Below are positions 51,571 through 61,387 of a stretch of 64,000 bases of DNA, piece after piece (the first letter of the stretch is position 1; each line of letters opens with the position of its first letter). The notes under the pieces were generated by a model. The model was not told where the DNA came from. It searched no databases and saw only the letters and a list, made by a program, of their open reading frames with translations. The position numbers and the translations under genes are program-made. The DNA comes from Nocardia nova. GTDB taxonomy: Bacteria > Actinomycetota > Actinomycetes > Mycobacteriales > Mycobacteriaceae. The stretch is taken from contig NZ_PSZE01000004.1 of assembly GCF_002933465.1 (NCBI RefSeq), forward strand, positions 248,001-312,000. The letters run 5' to 3'.

Positions 51571-51953
51571 TGCCCCGGAACGCAGCCCGGAGGCACCTGG
51601 TATGCGTTGTAACCGAGGGCAGCTCCGGCTCCGGCGCCGATCGCCATGCCGAGCGGAACAGTAAGAGGCGCAGCCAGTCCCAACGTGACCGCGCTGGATC
51701 CGGCGCCGGCAGCTGCGCCGGCCACCAGGCCGAATGCGAGACCGATCCCCATCGACTGGTTTCGCTCCAGGATGGTCAGGGGTTCCGGCTGGCCCGGTAG
51801 ATAGGTGCAGGAGGCCGCGACGGGTTCGACGGTCGAAGGAGTTGTCGCCGGGCTCGGTTCCGCTGTTTCCGCCTGCGCGGTTGTGGCGAAGCCGGCCGCG
51901 AGGATCGACGCGGCTACCGAGGTGGTGACGATGCGTCGAGAGATCTTTTTCAT
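51567..51953 (-). CDS. secreted glycine-zipper protein
   Basis: 128 residues: signal peptide (KKISRRIVTTSVAASILAAGFATTAQA), a Thr/Pro linker, one Cys pair (SCTYLPGQP and PPGCVPGQ), and a glycine/alanine-rich hydrophobic stretch GIGLAFGLVAGAAAGAGSS to GMAIGAGAGAALGYNAYQ. The glycine-zipper pattern suggests membrane association or oligomers. It is coupled to the DUF732 lipoprotein and resembles the C-terminal half of 52573-53220. Confidence 0.78.
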   Translation of the reverse strand: MKKISRRIVTTSVAASILAAGFATTAQAETAEPSPATTPSTVEPVAASCTYLPGQPEPLTILERNQSMGIGLAFGLVAGAAAGAGSSAVTLGLAAPLTVPLGMAIGAGAGAALGYNAYQVPPGCVPGQ

Positions 51954-51980
51954 GGGTGGTTCCGTTCTGCCGTCGAGGTC

Positions 51981-52523
51981 TCAGCGGCGTGTCGTGTCCG
52001 CTCGTGAGCGAACAAATTGAGGGCTTGTCGCCCAATGGGTTTCGTGCGGTGCCCTGAGGCAGAAGAAGCGCGCGGTGTCTACGCGATCAGTACTGGCAGT
52101 CCGACCACCACACGGTGACCCCAGCCCGGGGTTCTTCATGATCGCGTCGAAATCCGCCTCACTGAGGCTGTTCCCGACCGACCACGAGTACGTGCTGCCG
52201 ACCGCGTCCCCGTCGGAATACCGAGTACCGGTGGCGACCGCACCGCATCGACCGCTCGGATACACCAGGACCAACCGGCAGTCGTGCGCCGGCGCGCTGG
52301 AGCCGGCCGGCGGCGGCACCCGGTGGTCGCAGCCGGTCAGCGCGGTGTTCTTCGCCTCCTCCACGTCGGTGTAGTTGCGGGAGACGTTGAGCAAGCCGTT
52401 GTTGGTGGAGACGGCGACCGCGGTCCAGTGGACATCGTCCGCGTGGGCGGGGCCGGCGACCAGGGCGGTGCCGCCGACGGCGGCGCAGGTGAGGAGGAGG
52501 CCACAGGCGAGAGGGAGTTTCAT
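51981..52523 (-). CDS. secreted DUF4189-like protein, C-terminus possibly frameshifted
   Basis: 180 residues as read: signal peptide MKLPLACGLLLTCAAVGGTA to AHA, then DDVHWTAVAVSTNNGLLNVS, VEEAKNTALTGCDHR and SGRCGAVATGTRYSDG, as in DUF4189 exported proteins. As read, the mature part has five cysteines. Adding one G to the four-G run near 52128 gives GVTVWWSDCQY and a stop at 52087, with four cysteines and a tidier end. I suspect the true gene is 52087-52523. Confidence 0.72.
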   Translation of the reverse strand: MKLPLACGLLLTCAAVGGTALVAGPAHADDVHWTAVAVSTNNGLLNVSRNYTDVEEAKNTALTGCDHRVPPPAGSSAPAHDCRLVLVYPSGRCGAVATGTRYSDGDAVGSTYSWSVGNSLSEADFDAIMKNPGLGSPCGGRTASTDRVDTARFFCLRAPHETHWATSPQFVRSRADTTRR

Positions 52524-52572
52524 CGTGATGACTTTCGTTGAGATGAAAGGGTTTCGTTCGAGAGAGAGGCGG

Positions 52573-53220
52573 CTACCAGCAGTGCCGGTACTCGCCGCTG
52601 CCGTGGCACTCCTGCTGGTAGTCCCACTGGTCCGGCACATCCGAATTCGGGATCGCCGCACCGGCGGCACCGCCGACGGCCATTCCGCCCAGCACTCCGA
52701 CGAGTAGGCCGATCGGCAGCGTGATCGGGATGAGCATGCCCATGGTGGCGATGCCGACGACGATGCCCAGCAGCGCGCCACCGATTCCACCGATCGCGGC
52801 GCCGATCCCAATGCCGGCTTCGATGCTGCGCTGCCTCGGCGAGGTCTTGCGCCAATATCCGATGTCCTGTGCCGAGACGTCGGCGACCAATGTGGTTGCG
52901 GCGGGGGTGATTCGGGGTGCGAGGGTCAGCTCGCGGTCGCCTGCCGTGATTCGCAGCGGAAGGGTGGCGACGATGGCACCCGCGTCGTTGGTGACGATTA
53001 CAGCTTCGTCGCCGAGGTGGAAAGTACCGCCGGTGAGAGTAGCGGTGAGAGTGGTGCCCGCGCTGGTGATGTCGTAACCGATGCCCTGATCGGTGCCCTG
53101 CGAGCCGGCGGGTGCGCTGATCGCGGGCGGGGTGGGTTCGGCGGTTGCGCTACCGCAGGTGACGGTGATTGCGGCGATCGCGAGCATGGCGATGGCGGTG
53201 GTGTTGCGGACGGCGTTCAA
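52573..53220 (-). CDS. secreted protein with glycine-zipper C-terminus
   Basis: 215 residues from TTG 53220, which follows GGAGAA; earlier in-frame ATG codons lack a site. Signal peptide (NTTAIAMLAIAAITVTCGSATA), a beta-rich segment (GTTLTATLTGGTFHLGDEAVIV to TLAPRITPAATTLVA), a glycine-rich hydrophobic region (IEAGIGIGAAIGGIGGALLG) and a Cys pair at the end (QQECHGSGEYRHCW). Same architecture as secreted proteins widespread in Nocardia. Promoter at 53306-53334. Confidence 0.8.
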   Translation of the reverse strand: MNAVRNTTAIAMLAIAAITVTCGSATAEPTPPAISAPAGSQGTDQGIGYDITSAGTTLTATLTGGTFHLGDEAVIVTNDAGAIVATLPLRITAGDRELTLAPRITPAATTLVADVSAQDIGYWRKTSPRQRSIEAGIGIGAAIGGIGGALLGIVVGIATMGMLIPITLPIGLLVGVLGGMAVGGAAGAAIPNSDVPDQWDYQQECHGSGEYRHCW

Positions 53221-53305
53221 CGGGTTCTCCGGATCGTGCGAAGTGCGGCTCTGATCGGCTGGTAAACGTGTGCCGCGATGCGCGGCTGCCGCCAGATGTG
53301 TTGAC

Positions 53306-53334
53306 AACGTATGCGAGCATGAAAACATTGTCAA
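53306..53334 (-). promoter_or_regulatory. sigma-70-type promoter for the exported-protein block
   Basis: On the minus strand TTGACA (53329-53334), exactly 17 bp, then TACGTT (53306-53311), 86 bp before the TTG start. The -35 also lies within ATTGTC-AA-GACAAT (53327-53340), a small dyad that might bind a regulator. Confidence 0.6.
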
Positions 53335-53525
53335 GACAATTATTGTTCGTTAACGTCTGCTCGCGTCTGGGCGATGCTGACCGGCGAATCCGGGAAGGTG
53401 TGATGCGCTGAGCGGCCGGCTCGATCCCGCCCGGGGATACCCCGCCGGATGCCGAAAGGCTGTAGCGCAATATCGATGCCGCGCGATAGCGAATCAGTTG
53501 GTTGTGTGTGATCTCGGAGGTGGGC

Positions 53526-56500
53526 ATGCGGGTCGGGGAGCGGAGTCCGGCGGGCGAGTTGGCGGACCGGGGTGCCCGATTGTTCGACTACCTTGCGTTC
53601 GCGCAGCGGGTCGGCATGAAGCGGATTTCGAATTTGTCGGCCTACGCCAGGGATGGTGCTGTGGTCTGGCTCGCTGACGTCCCGACCCATGAGCGCGCCA
53701 CTTACGATCCGGACGCGCAGGACGGTTGTTTCCTGACCCTCGGCAAGGTGAAGATCGCCGCACCGCCGGAGCCGGACCTCGAGATGAGATCCTGGCTGGT
53801 ATCCCAGGTGATCGACAAACCGGGCATTGAACCCGAACTCCTTCGAAGGCGCGAGATTTCGCACGAATCAGGCGAATCCGAGACGGTCCTTCTCACAGAT
53901 CACCCCGGCGTCGTGGAACTGTTCGACCACTGGCTGGTGAGGTGGCGTTCGTGGGCCGAACGTGCCCGCCGGGATATGGAAGTGCTGGGGCTGTACCGCA
54001 CCGTCTACGACATGTACACCCAATCGAGCGCCGCGGCGGAGACACTCGAGGTGGTGCTGGGCGTCGGCTGTCTGGAATGGCGCGCCCCGGGGAGCGAGAC
54101 GGTCAAGCGGCACATCCTCACGGTTCCGGTCATGATCGAATTCGACTCGGATTCCGGAAAACTGACCTTGTCTCACGACCGCGGCGCCACGGAACCGAAT
54201 ATCGAGCTGCTGGATATCCTGGAACACTCGCAACTGTCGGCGCCGGGCGATCTGCATCGAGCGGAGGAGTTCGCCCGCGATGGCGGAATCAGCCTGTTCG
54301 ACCGGTCGGCGGCCGCCGGGCTTGTGCGCATGCTGATCAACTGCGTCGATCCCGAGGCCGGCTATCTCGATGAGATGCGTCCGACCGGCGCGACCGGTTC
54401 GCCTACTGCGGCCTACGCGCCGGCGCTGATCATGCGCCGCCGCGGCAGGGGCGGACTGGTTCGGGTACTGCGCACCATCGCCGACACCATTCGTTCGACC
54501 GGGACTGTGCCCACCGGGTTGCGGCCTCTGGTCGACCCCGAATACCGTCCGCACACCGAAGCAACCGTCAACGACGGCGCCATCGTCCGCGACGGTGCGG
54601 ACAGCTTTCTTCCCTTGCCGCTCAATGAAGTTCAGCTGCGGATCTTGGACCATGTGGACTCGCACGCGCACACGATCGTGCAGGGGCCGCCAGGCACCGG
54701 TAAGACGCATACCGCGGCCGCATTGATCACGCACCTACTCGCCCAGGGCAAGCGTGTACTGGTGACCGCGCAAACCGACCGGGCCCTCGAGGAGGTACGA
54801 CGCAAACTGCCCGAACCGATTCGGCCATTGTGTGTCGCGGTCGTCGGGAGTTCCCGCGACGACTTCGCCGACCTCAAGGTTGCGGTCGACCGAATTTCAC
54901 AGATGGCTGCCGACCATGAGGCCGGTGCGGCGCAACTACGGGTGAGCAAGGCCGAACAACGCGTGGTAGGCCTGCGACAGCGGCGTGCGGGAATCCATGA
55001 CGCACTGCTGAATCTGCGGGAGCGGGAGGTCGCGATCCACGAGATAGCCGGCTATCGCGGGACCTTGTCCGAGTTGGTCGTCCGCCATCGCACGGAAGCG
55101 GCCGATTTCGGCTGGGCCGAATCGCTTCTGCCTGCCGACCGATTGGCCTCGAGCGGCACCGAGATCGCGGAATGGAGACGGCTGCAACTCGATCCGGCGC
55201 TGGCAGATTCCGAGCTGTCGATTCCGTTGCCCATGCGCACCGACGAGCTCGCGGAACCCGCTGAGTTCGCGCGATTGTGTCGCGCGGAGTCCGAGGCCGA
55301 TTCGCAACGGCGACAGTACGAATCGCTGGAAAATCATCCGTGGCGTGTGCACCTGGCCGCTTTGCCGCCCGCCGATCGCTCGGAAGTCCAAGCACGCTTG
55401 ACCGGATTGCAGCAACTCGCGGCTGAGCTGACGAACCGGCCCGAACGGTGGATCATCAAGGCTGTCAGTGAGATTCAGCTCGGCAGACTGCACGAATGGC
55501 AATCGCGCTGCAAGCGAATCGGTGACCTGCTGCAGCACACCGGCCAGGTCGTCGATGCGCTGGGGTTCACGCAGGTGACGGTTGCACAGGCCGACACCGG
55601 ACCCTTGGAAGCACTCGCCGAATCCCTCCGGCGGCACATAGAACAGAATGGCCCGATCAAGGTGCGTCCCGACGGGCTACCGAAGATCGGTATCCGCACA
55701 CCTCGAATCGTCAAGGATGCGGCGCAGCTGTTCGCGCAGGTGCGGGTGGACGGGCAGCCGCCGACCACGCCGGAGCAACTGAACCACTTCCTGCGCTCGG
55801 AGCAGGGGCGCCGATTGCTGTTCGAACTCGACCGCTCGTGGCCGGTGGACGTCGAAATTCCGCCCGAAGACACTTTGCAGGAGCGGGTCGCGTGGCATCG
55901 TTTCGCACACACGTATGTTGTCCGCCTGGTGGAGTTCGGTGAAAAGCTGGCCCAGACCGCCAACCGTTTGACGGAACTGGGGTTGTCACAGCCGAATTGG
56001 GCAGAATCCGAACAGATCCGAGTAGCCGTCGACGTCGTCAGCGCAGTAGCGGCCCACGACAACTGGGTCACCGCCCGAGCGCCGCTGGATCGGCTGGAGA
56101 CCCGGCTCGGCGATGCCGTGGCGGCGGTGGATTCACCGTGCCTGCGCGGGTTGTCCGACGCGGTGTCACAGCGTGACGTATCGGCGTATCGCCGGGGTTG
56201 CGCGCGGTTCGCCGAATTGCAGTCGCTGCGGGAGAAACTCTCCCGCCGTGCGGGTTTGGACACGCAACTCAGTGAAATGCCCGCATTGCGCGAAGCCATT
56301 ACGGCATCCCTGGATGACGCAGTATGGGACGGTCGTCTGGCCGACCTCACTGCGGCGCAGCGGTGGGTAGCCCTCGGCCGGTGGCTGTCGAAGCAGCCGG
56401 ATGAGGAAGCCAACGCGCTGTGTCGAAGTCTCGACGCGGTCGAGGCCGAGATGCGCAACTGCGCAACGGAACTCGCGGTGACCAGGGCGTGGGAACTCGC

Positions 56501-58769
56501 GATCGCCCCGGATCGGCTGACCGAGACCTCGAAGCAGGATCTTCGCCAGTACGCCCAGCTCGTGCGGCGGCTCGGGAAAGGTTCCGGCAAGTACGCCGAC
56601 CAGAGGCAGGCGAGTATCCGAGATGCGCTCGGGCGGTGCCGAACCGCGGTGCCGGTCTGGATCATGCCGCTGTATCGCGTCGTGGAACAGCTGAATATCG
56701 CACAGAACATGTTCGACGTGATCATTGTGGACGAGGCGTCGCAGGCCGGTCTGGAAGCTGTCTTCCTGCAATACCTAGCACCCCGCATCGTCGTCATCGG
56801 GGACGACAAACAGGTATCGCCTGCAGCGGTCGGAATCGATCAGTCGCAGCTGAATAGCCTTGCGGTGCAATATCTTTACGATCACCGCTTCAGAGATACG
56901 CTGGTCGACCCGAAACGCAGCCTCTTCGACGAGGCTGCCAAGAGTTTCCAGTCGCGTCTCACCCTGGTCGAACACCGTCGATGCGTTCCGGAGATTGTCG
57001 AATTCTCCAATCGAATCGCCTACGAGCCGGAGAACATCCGGTTGGTCCCCGTGCGATTGTTCGGCAGCGATCGGCTGCCACCGATCCGCACGGTGCACGT
57101 CGCCGACGGGGTCAACGGACCGAACAACACCAATCCCGTGGAGGCCGAGCATATCGTCGCGCAGATCGAGAAATGTCTTGCCGATCCCCGCTACGACGGC
57201 AAGACCTTCGGCGTGATCTCACTACTCGGCGCACGCCAGGCCAAACTCATCTGGAACATGCTGGTGACCAGGATTCAGCCTGAGGAGATCGCCCGTCGCG
57301 ATCTGCGCTGCGGTGATGCCGCCGACTTCCAAGGTGCCGAACGTGATGTCATTTTCCTCTCGATGGTGAAGGCGGCGGCGGACGACGAGCGGCTCACCGC
57401 GCAGACGATGGAGGCAGCCGTACAGCGCTACAACGTCGCTGTTTCCCGTGCGCGTGATCAGTTGTGGCTGTACCACTCGGTCACCGCCGATCAGCTCCGC
57501 AATCCCGAAGATCTGCGATTCCGTTTGATCGATTACTGCAATGAGGCTCAGCTGCGGGTGGCTCACGATGTGGCCGAACGACAGCAGGAGGTGCCCGACG
57601 ACCAATTGGTCGCACCCTTCGAATCACTGTTCGAGCAGCAAGTTTTCAATCACATCGTCCGGCGTGGATATCGTGTGCTCGCCCATGATTCCGACGTCGG
57701 CCACGATATCGACCTCGTCATCGTCGGCGGCAGCGGCCGCGTCGCCGTGCAATGTGACGGCGACCGGTGGGACGGGCCCGAACAATATCGGCGAGAGTTG
57801 TCCAGGCAACGTGATCTCGAGCGCTGCGACTGGCCGGTGCACCGAATTCGCCAGTCCGACTTCGTCTCCGATGCCGAACAGTGTCTGCAAAGCTTGTGGG
57901 ACCTGCTCGACGAACGCGAGTTGTATCCGATCGGCCGGGGGCCGACGGTATTCGCTACGGAGTCATCGACAGTTACGACGGCGGATGTGACCGAACCCGA
58001 CCTCTCGTCGTCGACTCTAGGAGATGGCGCATCCGCCGCTGTGGCAGCAGGCTACACGCCGGTCGCGCAGAGCATCGTGGACCTCGATGCCGACGACGCG
58101 GTGCCGGATGCGGCATCGGAGGCACTCACACCGCCCGGATTCGGCGAACCCGGGCTCGCGAGCGCCCCGACGAGTGTGATCTACACGGCAACCGAGCCGG
58201 CTGTCACACGGACTTCCGGCGAAGCCGTCGAATCGCGTCCACAGGTCTGGCAGATGGAGCCGTACGAACCGTTCACCGCGCAATTGCAGAGTCCGACCTC
58301 GGCTTCACATCGAACGATCATCAACGACTTCGTGCGGGTGGTCAGGGTCGAAGGGCCCGTCTCGGGCGCCCGGCTGCGCGCGGCATACGTCAGCGCCGCC
58401 CGCACCCGTGGAACCGAACAGGTCACGCGGAAACTCGATGCGGCACTGCGCGATGTGGTGGCCGAGGGCAGGCTTCTCGTCGACGATCCCCTCGGCATCG
58501 GGTACCCCGAGCTGTGCACATACCGGGTGCCGGGCCAACCCGAAGCACGGTGCCGACGGCTCGGGCCCCGTTCGCTCGATGAGGTTCCCGCGCGTGAGTT
58601 GGCCGATGTGGTCGCGCATTGCGCCATCGAACACGGCTGGCAGGACCGCAAGGCCCTGATGAGGGCGGTGCTGGACGAATTCCGGCTGATTCGACTCACC
58701 GATCACGCCATCGCCGCGATCGCGATGGTGCTCCCGCTGGCCCAGCGGACCGCGGGAGCCGAGACGTAG
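53526..58769 (+). CDS. giant SF1 (Upf1-like) helicase with C-terminal Vsr/MTES-like nuclease domain
   Basis: 1747 residues from ATG 53526 (GGAGG eight bases upstream). N-terminal ~370 residues unrecognised; Walker A QGPPGTGKT (386-394); a long coiled-coil and helical insert; Walker B VIIVDEASQ (Asp1069), VAVSRARDQLW; then a restriction-endonuclease-like domain (~1375-1455: RGYRVLAHDSDVGHDIDLVIVGG, VAVQCDGDRWDG) with Asp1394/1396 and the Q/D pair usual for Vsr-like nucleases; then an acidic linker and a C-terminal domain like that ending the 41309-47320 protein. Expected DNA or RNA unwinding coupled to cleavage; defence role inferred. Convergent with the helicase at 58798. Confidence 0.87.
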   Translation: MRVGERSPAGELADRGARLFDYLAFAQRVGMKRISNLSAYARDGAVVWLADVPTHERATYDPDAQDGCFLTLGKVKIAAPPEPDLEMRSWLVSQVIDKPGIEPELLRRREISHESGESETVLLTDHPGVVELFDHWLVRWRSWAERARRDMEVLGLYRTVYDMYTQSSAAAETLEVVLGVGCLEWRAPGSETVKRHILTVPVMIEFDSDSGKLTLSHDRGATEPNIELLDILEHSQLSAPGDLHRAEEFARDGGISLFDRSAAAGLVRMLINCVDPEAGYLDEMRPTGATGSPTAAYAPALIMRRRGRGGLVRVLRTIADTIRSTGTVPTGLRPLVDPEYRPHTEATVNDGAIVRDGADSFLPLPLNEVQLRILDHVDSHAHTIVQGPPGTGKTHTAAALITHLLAQGKRVLVTAQTDRALEEVRRKLPEPIRPLCVAVVGSSRDDFADLKVAVDRISQMAADHEAGAAQLRVSKAEQRVVGLRQRRAGIHDALLNLREREVAIHEIAGYRGTLSELVVRHRTEAADFGWAESLLPADRLASSGTEIAEWRRLQLDPALADSELSIPLPMRTDELAEPAEFARLCRAESEADSQRRQYESLENHPWRVHLAALPPADRSEVQARLTGLQQLAAELTNRPERWIIKAVSEIQLGRLHEWQSRCKRIGDLLQHTGQVVDALGFTQVTVAQADTGPLEALAESLRRHIEQNGPIKVRPDGLPKIGIRTPRIVKDAAQLFAQVRVDGQPPTTPEQLNHFLRSEQGRRLLFELDRSWPVDVEIPPEDTLQERVAWHRFAHTYVVRLVEFGEKLAQTANRLTELGLSQPNWAESEQIRVAVDVVSAVAAHDNWVTARAPLDRLETRLGDAVAAVDSPCLRGLSDAVSQRDVSAYRRGCARFAELQSLREKLSRRAGLDTQLSEMPALREAITASLDDAVWDGRLADLTAAQRWVALGRWLSKQPDEEANALCRSLDAVEAEMRNCATELAVTRAWELAIAPDRLTETSKQDLRQYAQLVRRLGKGSGKYADQRQASIRDALGRCRTAVPVWIMPLYRVVEQLNIAQNMFDVIIVDEASQAGLEAVFLQYLAPRIVVIGDDKQVSPAAVGIDQSQLNSLAVQYLYDHRFRDTLVDPKRSLFDEAAKSFQSRLTLVEHRRCVPEIVEFSNRIAYEPENIRLVPVRLFGSDRLPPIRTVHVADGVNGPNNTNPVEAEHIVAQIEKCLADPRYDGKTFGVISLLGARQAKLIWNMLVTRIQPEEIARRDLRCGDAADFQGAERDVIFLSMVKAAADDERLTAQTMEAAVQRYNVAVSRARDQLWLYHSVTADQLRNPEDLRFRLIDYCNEAQLRVAHDVAERQQEVPDDQLVAPFESLFEQQVFNHIVRRGYRVLAHDSDVGHDIDLVIVGGSGRVAVQCDGDRWDGPEQYRRELSRQRDLERCDWPVHRIRQSDFVSDAEQCLQSLWDLLDERELYPIGRGPTVFATESSTVTTADVTEPDLSSSTLGDGASAAVAAGYTPVAQSIVDLDADDAVPDAASEALTPPGFGEPGLASAPTSVIYTATEPAVTRTSGEAVESRPQVWQMEPYEPFTAQLQSPTSASHRTIINDFVRVVRVEGPVSGARLRAAYVSAARTRGTEQVTRKLDAALRDVVAEGRLLVDDPLGIGYPELCTYRVPGQPEARCRRLGPRSLDEVPARELADVVAHCAIEHGWQDRKALMRAVLDEFRLIRLTDHAIAAIAMVLPLAQRTAGAET

Positions 58770-58783
58770 GCAGCGGTGCCGTC

Positions 58784-58816
58784 GCCGGCGGATTCTGTTA
58801 CAGCAGATCCGCCGGC
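58784..58816. terminator. hairpin between convergent helicase genes
   Basis: Perfect 10-bp arms GCCGGCGGAT (58784-58793) and its complement (58807-58816) with a 13-base loop lie at the meeting point of two convergent genes, overlapping the last codons of the minus-strand one. There is no T-run, so it would be an intrinsic-like, U-less terminator as is usual in actinobacteria. Confidence 0.55.
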
Positions 58817-61113
58817 GCGACCCCGCGCAGATCGGCGGTCAGCTGCAACAGCCGGGCCGGTGGAATCCGCACCGGAGCCAATTGCTTGATCACCGTGAGG
58901 AATTCACCGATCGGATCCGTCGACTCCGTAGCCCATTCGACAACCATGTTGTAGGCGCGGTGACGGTCCGTGACCGACATACCGGATTCGTCCACGAGTT
59001 GCCGCAGCTGACTGCTCGCATCGCCGGTGCGTGTGTCGATGTGAAGGGCATCGGTGGAGGGGGAAGCGGTGGTGGGGAAATCGGTGCCTGGCCGTCGTTC
59101 TGGCGTCACCGCCAGTGCGATCGTCGACGGCGTGGGTGAGGTGGAGTGGGTGCTGGTCGAGGTAGCTACAGCGCCCTGGTCCTGCTGGGGTGTCGGTTGG
59201 ACGACTGTCGGCGGCAGTGGGGTCGGGGAGGCCTCGGGGGTCGAGGCAGCAATCGTGACGTGAGGTTCCGGGGGTGTCGGTCGATCGACAGTCGACGGCA
59301 TGGAGGCTGGTGAGGCGGTCGAGACCTGTCGCTGTGGCGGTGTCGGCCGAATCGTTTGCGGCGTGGCGGCCGGTGAAGCGGCAATCGGAGCCCGATTCTG
59401 CGGAGGCGTCGGCCGAACAACTATGGGCGGCATGGTGGTTGACGCCGCAGACTCCACACCGCCCAACCAGGCCTGCAGGATCGCGGCGAGTTCATCTGCT
59501 CTCGCGTGCACCTGCTCCTCGGCGATCTCCTGCAATTCGGAAAGGAAGGTTTCGTGCGCACCCTTTGCAGGATCCTCGGAGGTTCCGCGCACATACATCA
59601 CGACGAAAACAGCTGTCCGGCCATCGGATTTGGGGCGTATGACGCGCCCCATCCGCTGAATCATCTGTCGGCGAGTCCGGCTGGCCGCCAGCACGATTCC
59701 GATTTGCGCATCGGGTATGTCGATGCCTTCATCGAGGAGCTGAGGTGCGGCCAATGCCCGGACACTCCCGTCACGGAATCGCTGCATAATGTCCTCGCGC
59801 TCTGCCGATTTCAGGCTGGCGCCGAGCATTTCGGTTGCCAAACCATTTTCGTTGAGCACGTGGGCGACCCGGCCCGCCGTCGCGGTCTGCTGGGTGAAGA
59901 TGATCGACTGCGTGGTTTCGAGCAGCGGCACGGGCAACGAACCCAGCAGCTCGATCTTCGCCCGGCATTCGGCGAGGATGTCGCGGCGTTCGGTGAAGTA
60001 CTTCAGGAATCGTTTCGCTTGAAGCGCAGCCTCTCCGGTTCCACGCGCCAGGTTCTGGACAAAGGCCATATACGCGCCGAAAGGCTCCTCCGGGGCACCA
60101 TAGGTGTCGATCAGGATGTTCCTGGCTCGGCCGACGCGACTGTCCGCGGCATCGAATCGGGCTTGCTCCCGCGGCGTGAAATCCACGCCGATGAGCGCGG
60201 CTCGGGCGGGCGCCAGAATACCGTCGGCCTTCGCGCGGCGATAGTCACATCCGGTGATGCAGGTGGTGAAATACGGCATCAAGAACCGCTCGACGCCGTC
60301 GTCGGCACGCTCGAGTGTCGCCGTGAGACCGAGGCGCCAGTCGTAATCGTCGGTAAGGGCCTTGACGAAACTACCGGCTCCGTAGCGGTGCACTTCATCG
60401 CCGATGACCAGTGCGCCGCGCCGCGAACCGCGAGCGAAAATCGGCTTCCGCGAGGCTGTTTGGACAGTTGCGATCAGGACGTCCCAGTTCTCGGGAATCG
60501 AGTCGTTTCCAGGCCCGCCGAACAGCGCTATTCGTCGACTCGGCAGTGCCGGCCACAGCACTTCCATCCACTGCCGTTGCAGGTCGATACCCGGCACGAG
60601 TACCACCACCTGTCGACCCTCAGCCAACGCGGCCGCCGCCGCATAAGCGCCGACCGCCGTCTTACCGGACCCGGTGACCGCCTCCACGATTCCGCGTCGG
60701 CTGCTGCTCGCCCACGAGTCGTAAGCCTCACGCTGCCACGCGCGCAAGGGCGGGCCTGCATACTCGTTCTCCGCGGCCTGGGAAGCGGAAAGTGTCTTGT
60801 CGGGAACTACGTCCGGTTCGCCGGGTTCCGTACTGTCCTCGGGGTCCGCGAAATCCTCCTGCACATCCTCTCGAACCGCCCAGGTCGGTGGATGTTCATC
60901 GCCCAGCATCTCGAACAGATCGGTGCGGGCATACAGAACACTGTTCACCAGCGAACGGCTGGCGCCTTCCACACCGATCCGCTCCCGGATCTGGGACGCC
61001 GACAGATACGGCTCCCGCATCAGCGCCTCGACCATGCGGCGAGCAAGCAAATCCCGCACTTGACCTACCTTCCGCAACCGGCGACGTGCTCGCCGTAACG
61101 TACCGCGAGACAT
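58798..61113 (-). CDS. SF2 DEAD/DEAH-type helicase (XPB-like) with Pro/Thr-rich repeat linker
   Basis: 771 residues. N-terminal ~115 residues basic and helical (possible DNA-binding winged helix: SASQIRERIGVEGASRSLVNS). Helicase: WQREAYDSWA (Q-like), VTGSGKT (motif I), IGDEVHRYG (II, DEVH), LGLTATLER (III), MIQRMGRVIRP (VI). Then a ~130-residue linker with four or five imperfect repeats around RPTPPQ, and a C-terminal helical tail. Of the type found in defence islands; convergent with the 1747-aa helicase-nuclease and possibly its partner (inference). Confidence 0.87.
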   Translation of the reverse strand: MSRGTLRRARRRLRKVGQVRDLLARRMVEALMREPYLSASQIRERIGVEGASRSLVNSVLYARTDLFEMLGDEHPPTWAVREDVQEDFADPEDSTEPGEPDVVPDKTLSASQAAENEYAGPPLRAWQREAYDSWASSSRRGIVEAVTGSGKTAVGAYAAAAALAEGRQVVVLVPGIDLQRQWMEVLWPALPSRRIALFGGPGNDSIPENWDVLIATVQTASRKPIFARGSRRGALVIGDEVHRYGAGSFVKALTDDYDWRLGLTATLERADDGVERFLMPYFTTCITGCDYRRAKADGILAPARAALIGVDFTPREQARFDAADSRVGRARNILIDTYGAPEEPFGAYMAFVQNLARGTGEAALQAKRFLKYFTERRDILAECRAKIELLGSLPVPLLETTQSIIFTQQTATAGRVAHVLNENGLATEMLGASLKSAEREDIMQRFRDGSVRALAAPQLLDEGIDIPDAQIGIVLAASRTRRQMIQRMGRVIRPKSDGRTAVFVVMYVRGTSEDPAKGAHETFLSELQEIAEEQVHARADELAAILQAWLGGVESAASTTMPPIVVRPTPPQNRAPIAASPAATPQTIRPTPPQRQVSTASPASMPSTVDRPTPPEPHVTIAASTPEASPTPLPPTVVQPTPQQDQGAVATSTSTHSTSPTPSTIALAVTPERRPGTDFPTTASPSTDALHIDTRTGDASSQLRQLVDESGMSVTDRHRAYNMVVEWATESTDPIGEFLTVIKQLAPVRIPPARLLQLTADLRGVAPADLL

Positions 61114-61387
61114 ATCGGACTAAAGCGGCAAAAGATTACGGCGTCCGTGCACTGCAACCCAGGGAGGGATCGGTGAACCCGGCGGATTCGTTACGTTTGC
61201 TTACGATTGCGGGTGGGTGCGAGGGAGTGGGCGACCCCATCGACTCGTCGTTGCCGAACCAGCCGTGCAAACCACGCTGCACCAAGGCGTTTTTGCGGAT
61301 TCTTATCGAGGTTTGCACGATGTGTTCGGCCGGTGGAACTCGGTTACTCGCTATTGCCAGTGTGAGGATCCGGTGGGTACCTGATAG

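Noticed and set aside
59150-59500. Repeats in the SF2 helicase gene as a DNA-level array or CRISPR
   Set aside because: They are in-frame Pro/Thr-rich codon repeats with variable spacing and no conserved direct repeat.
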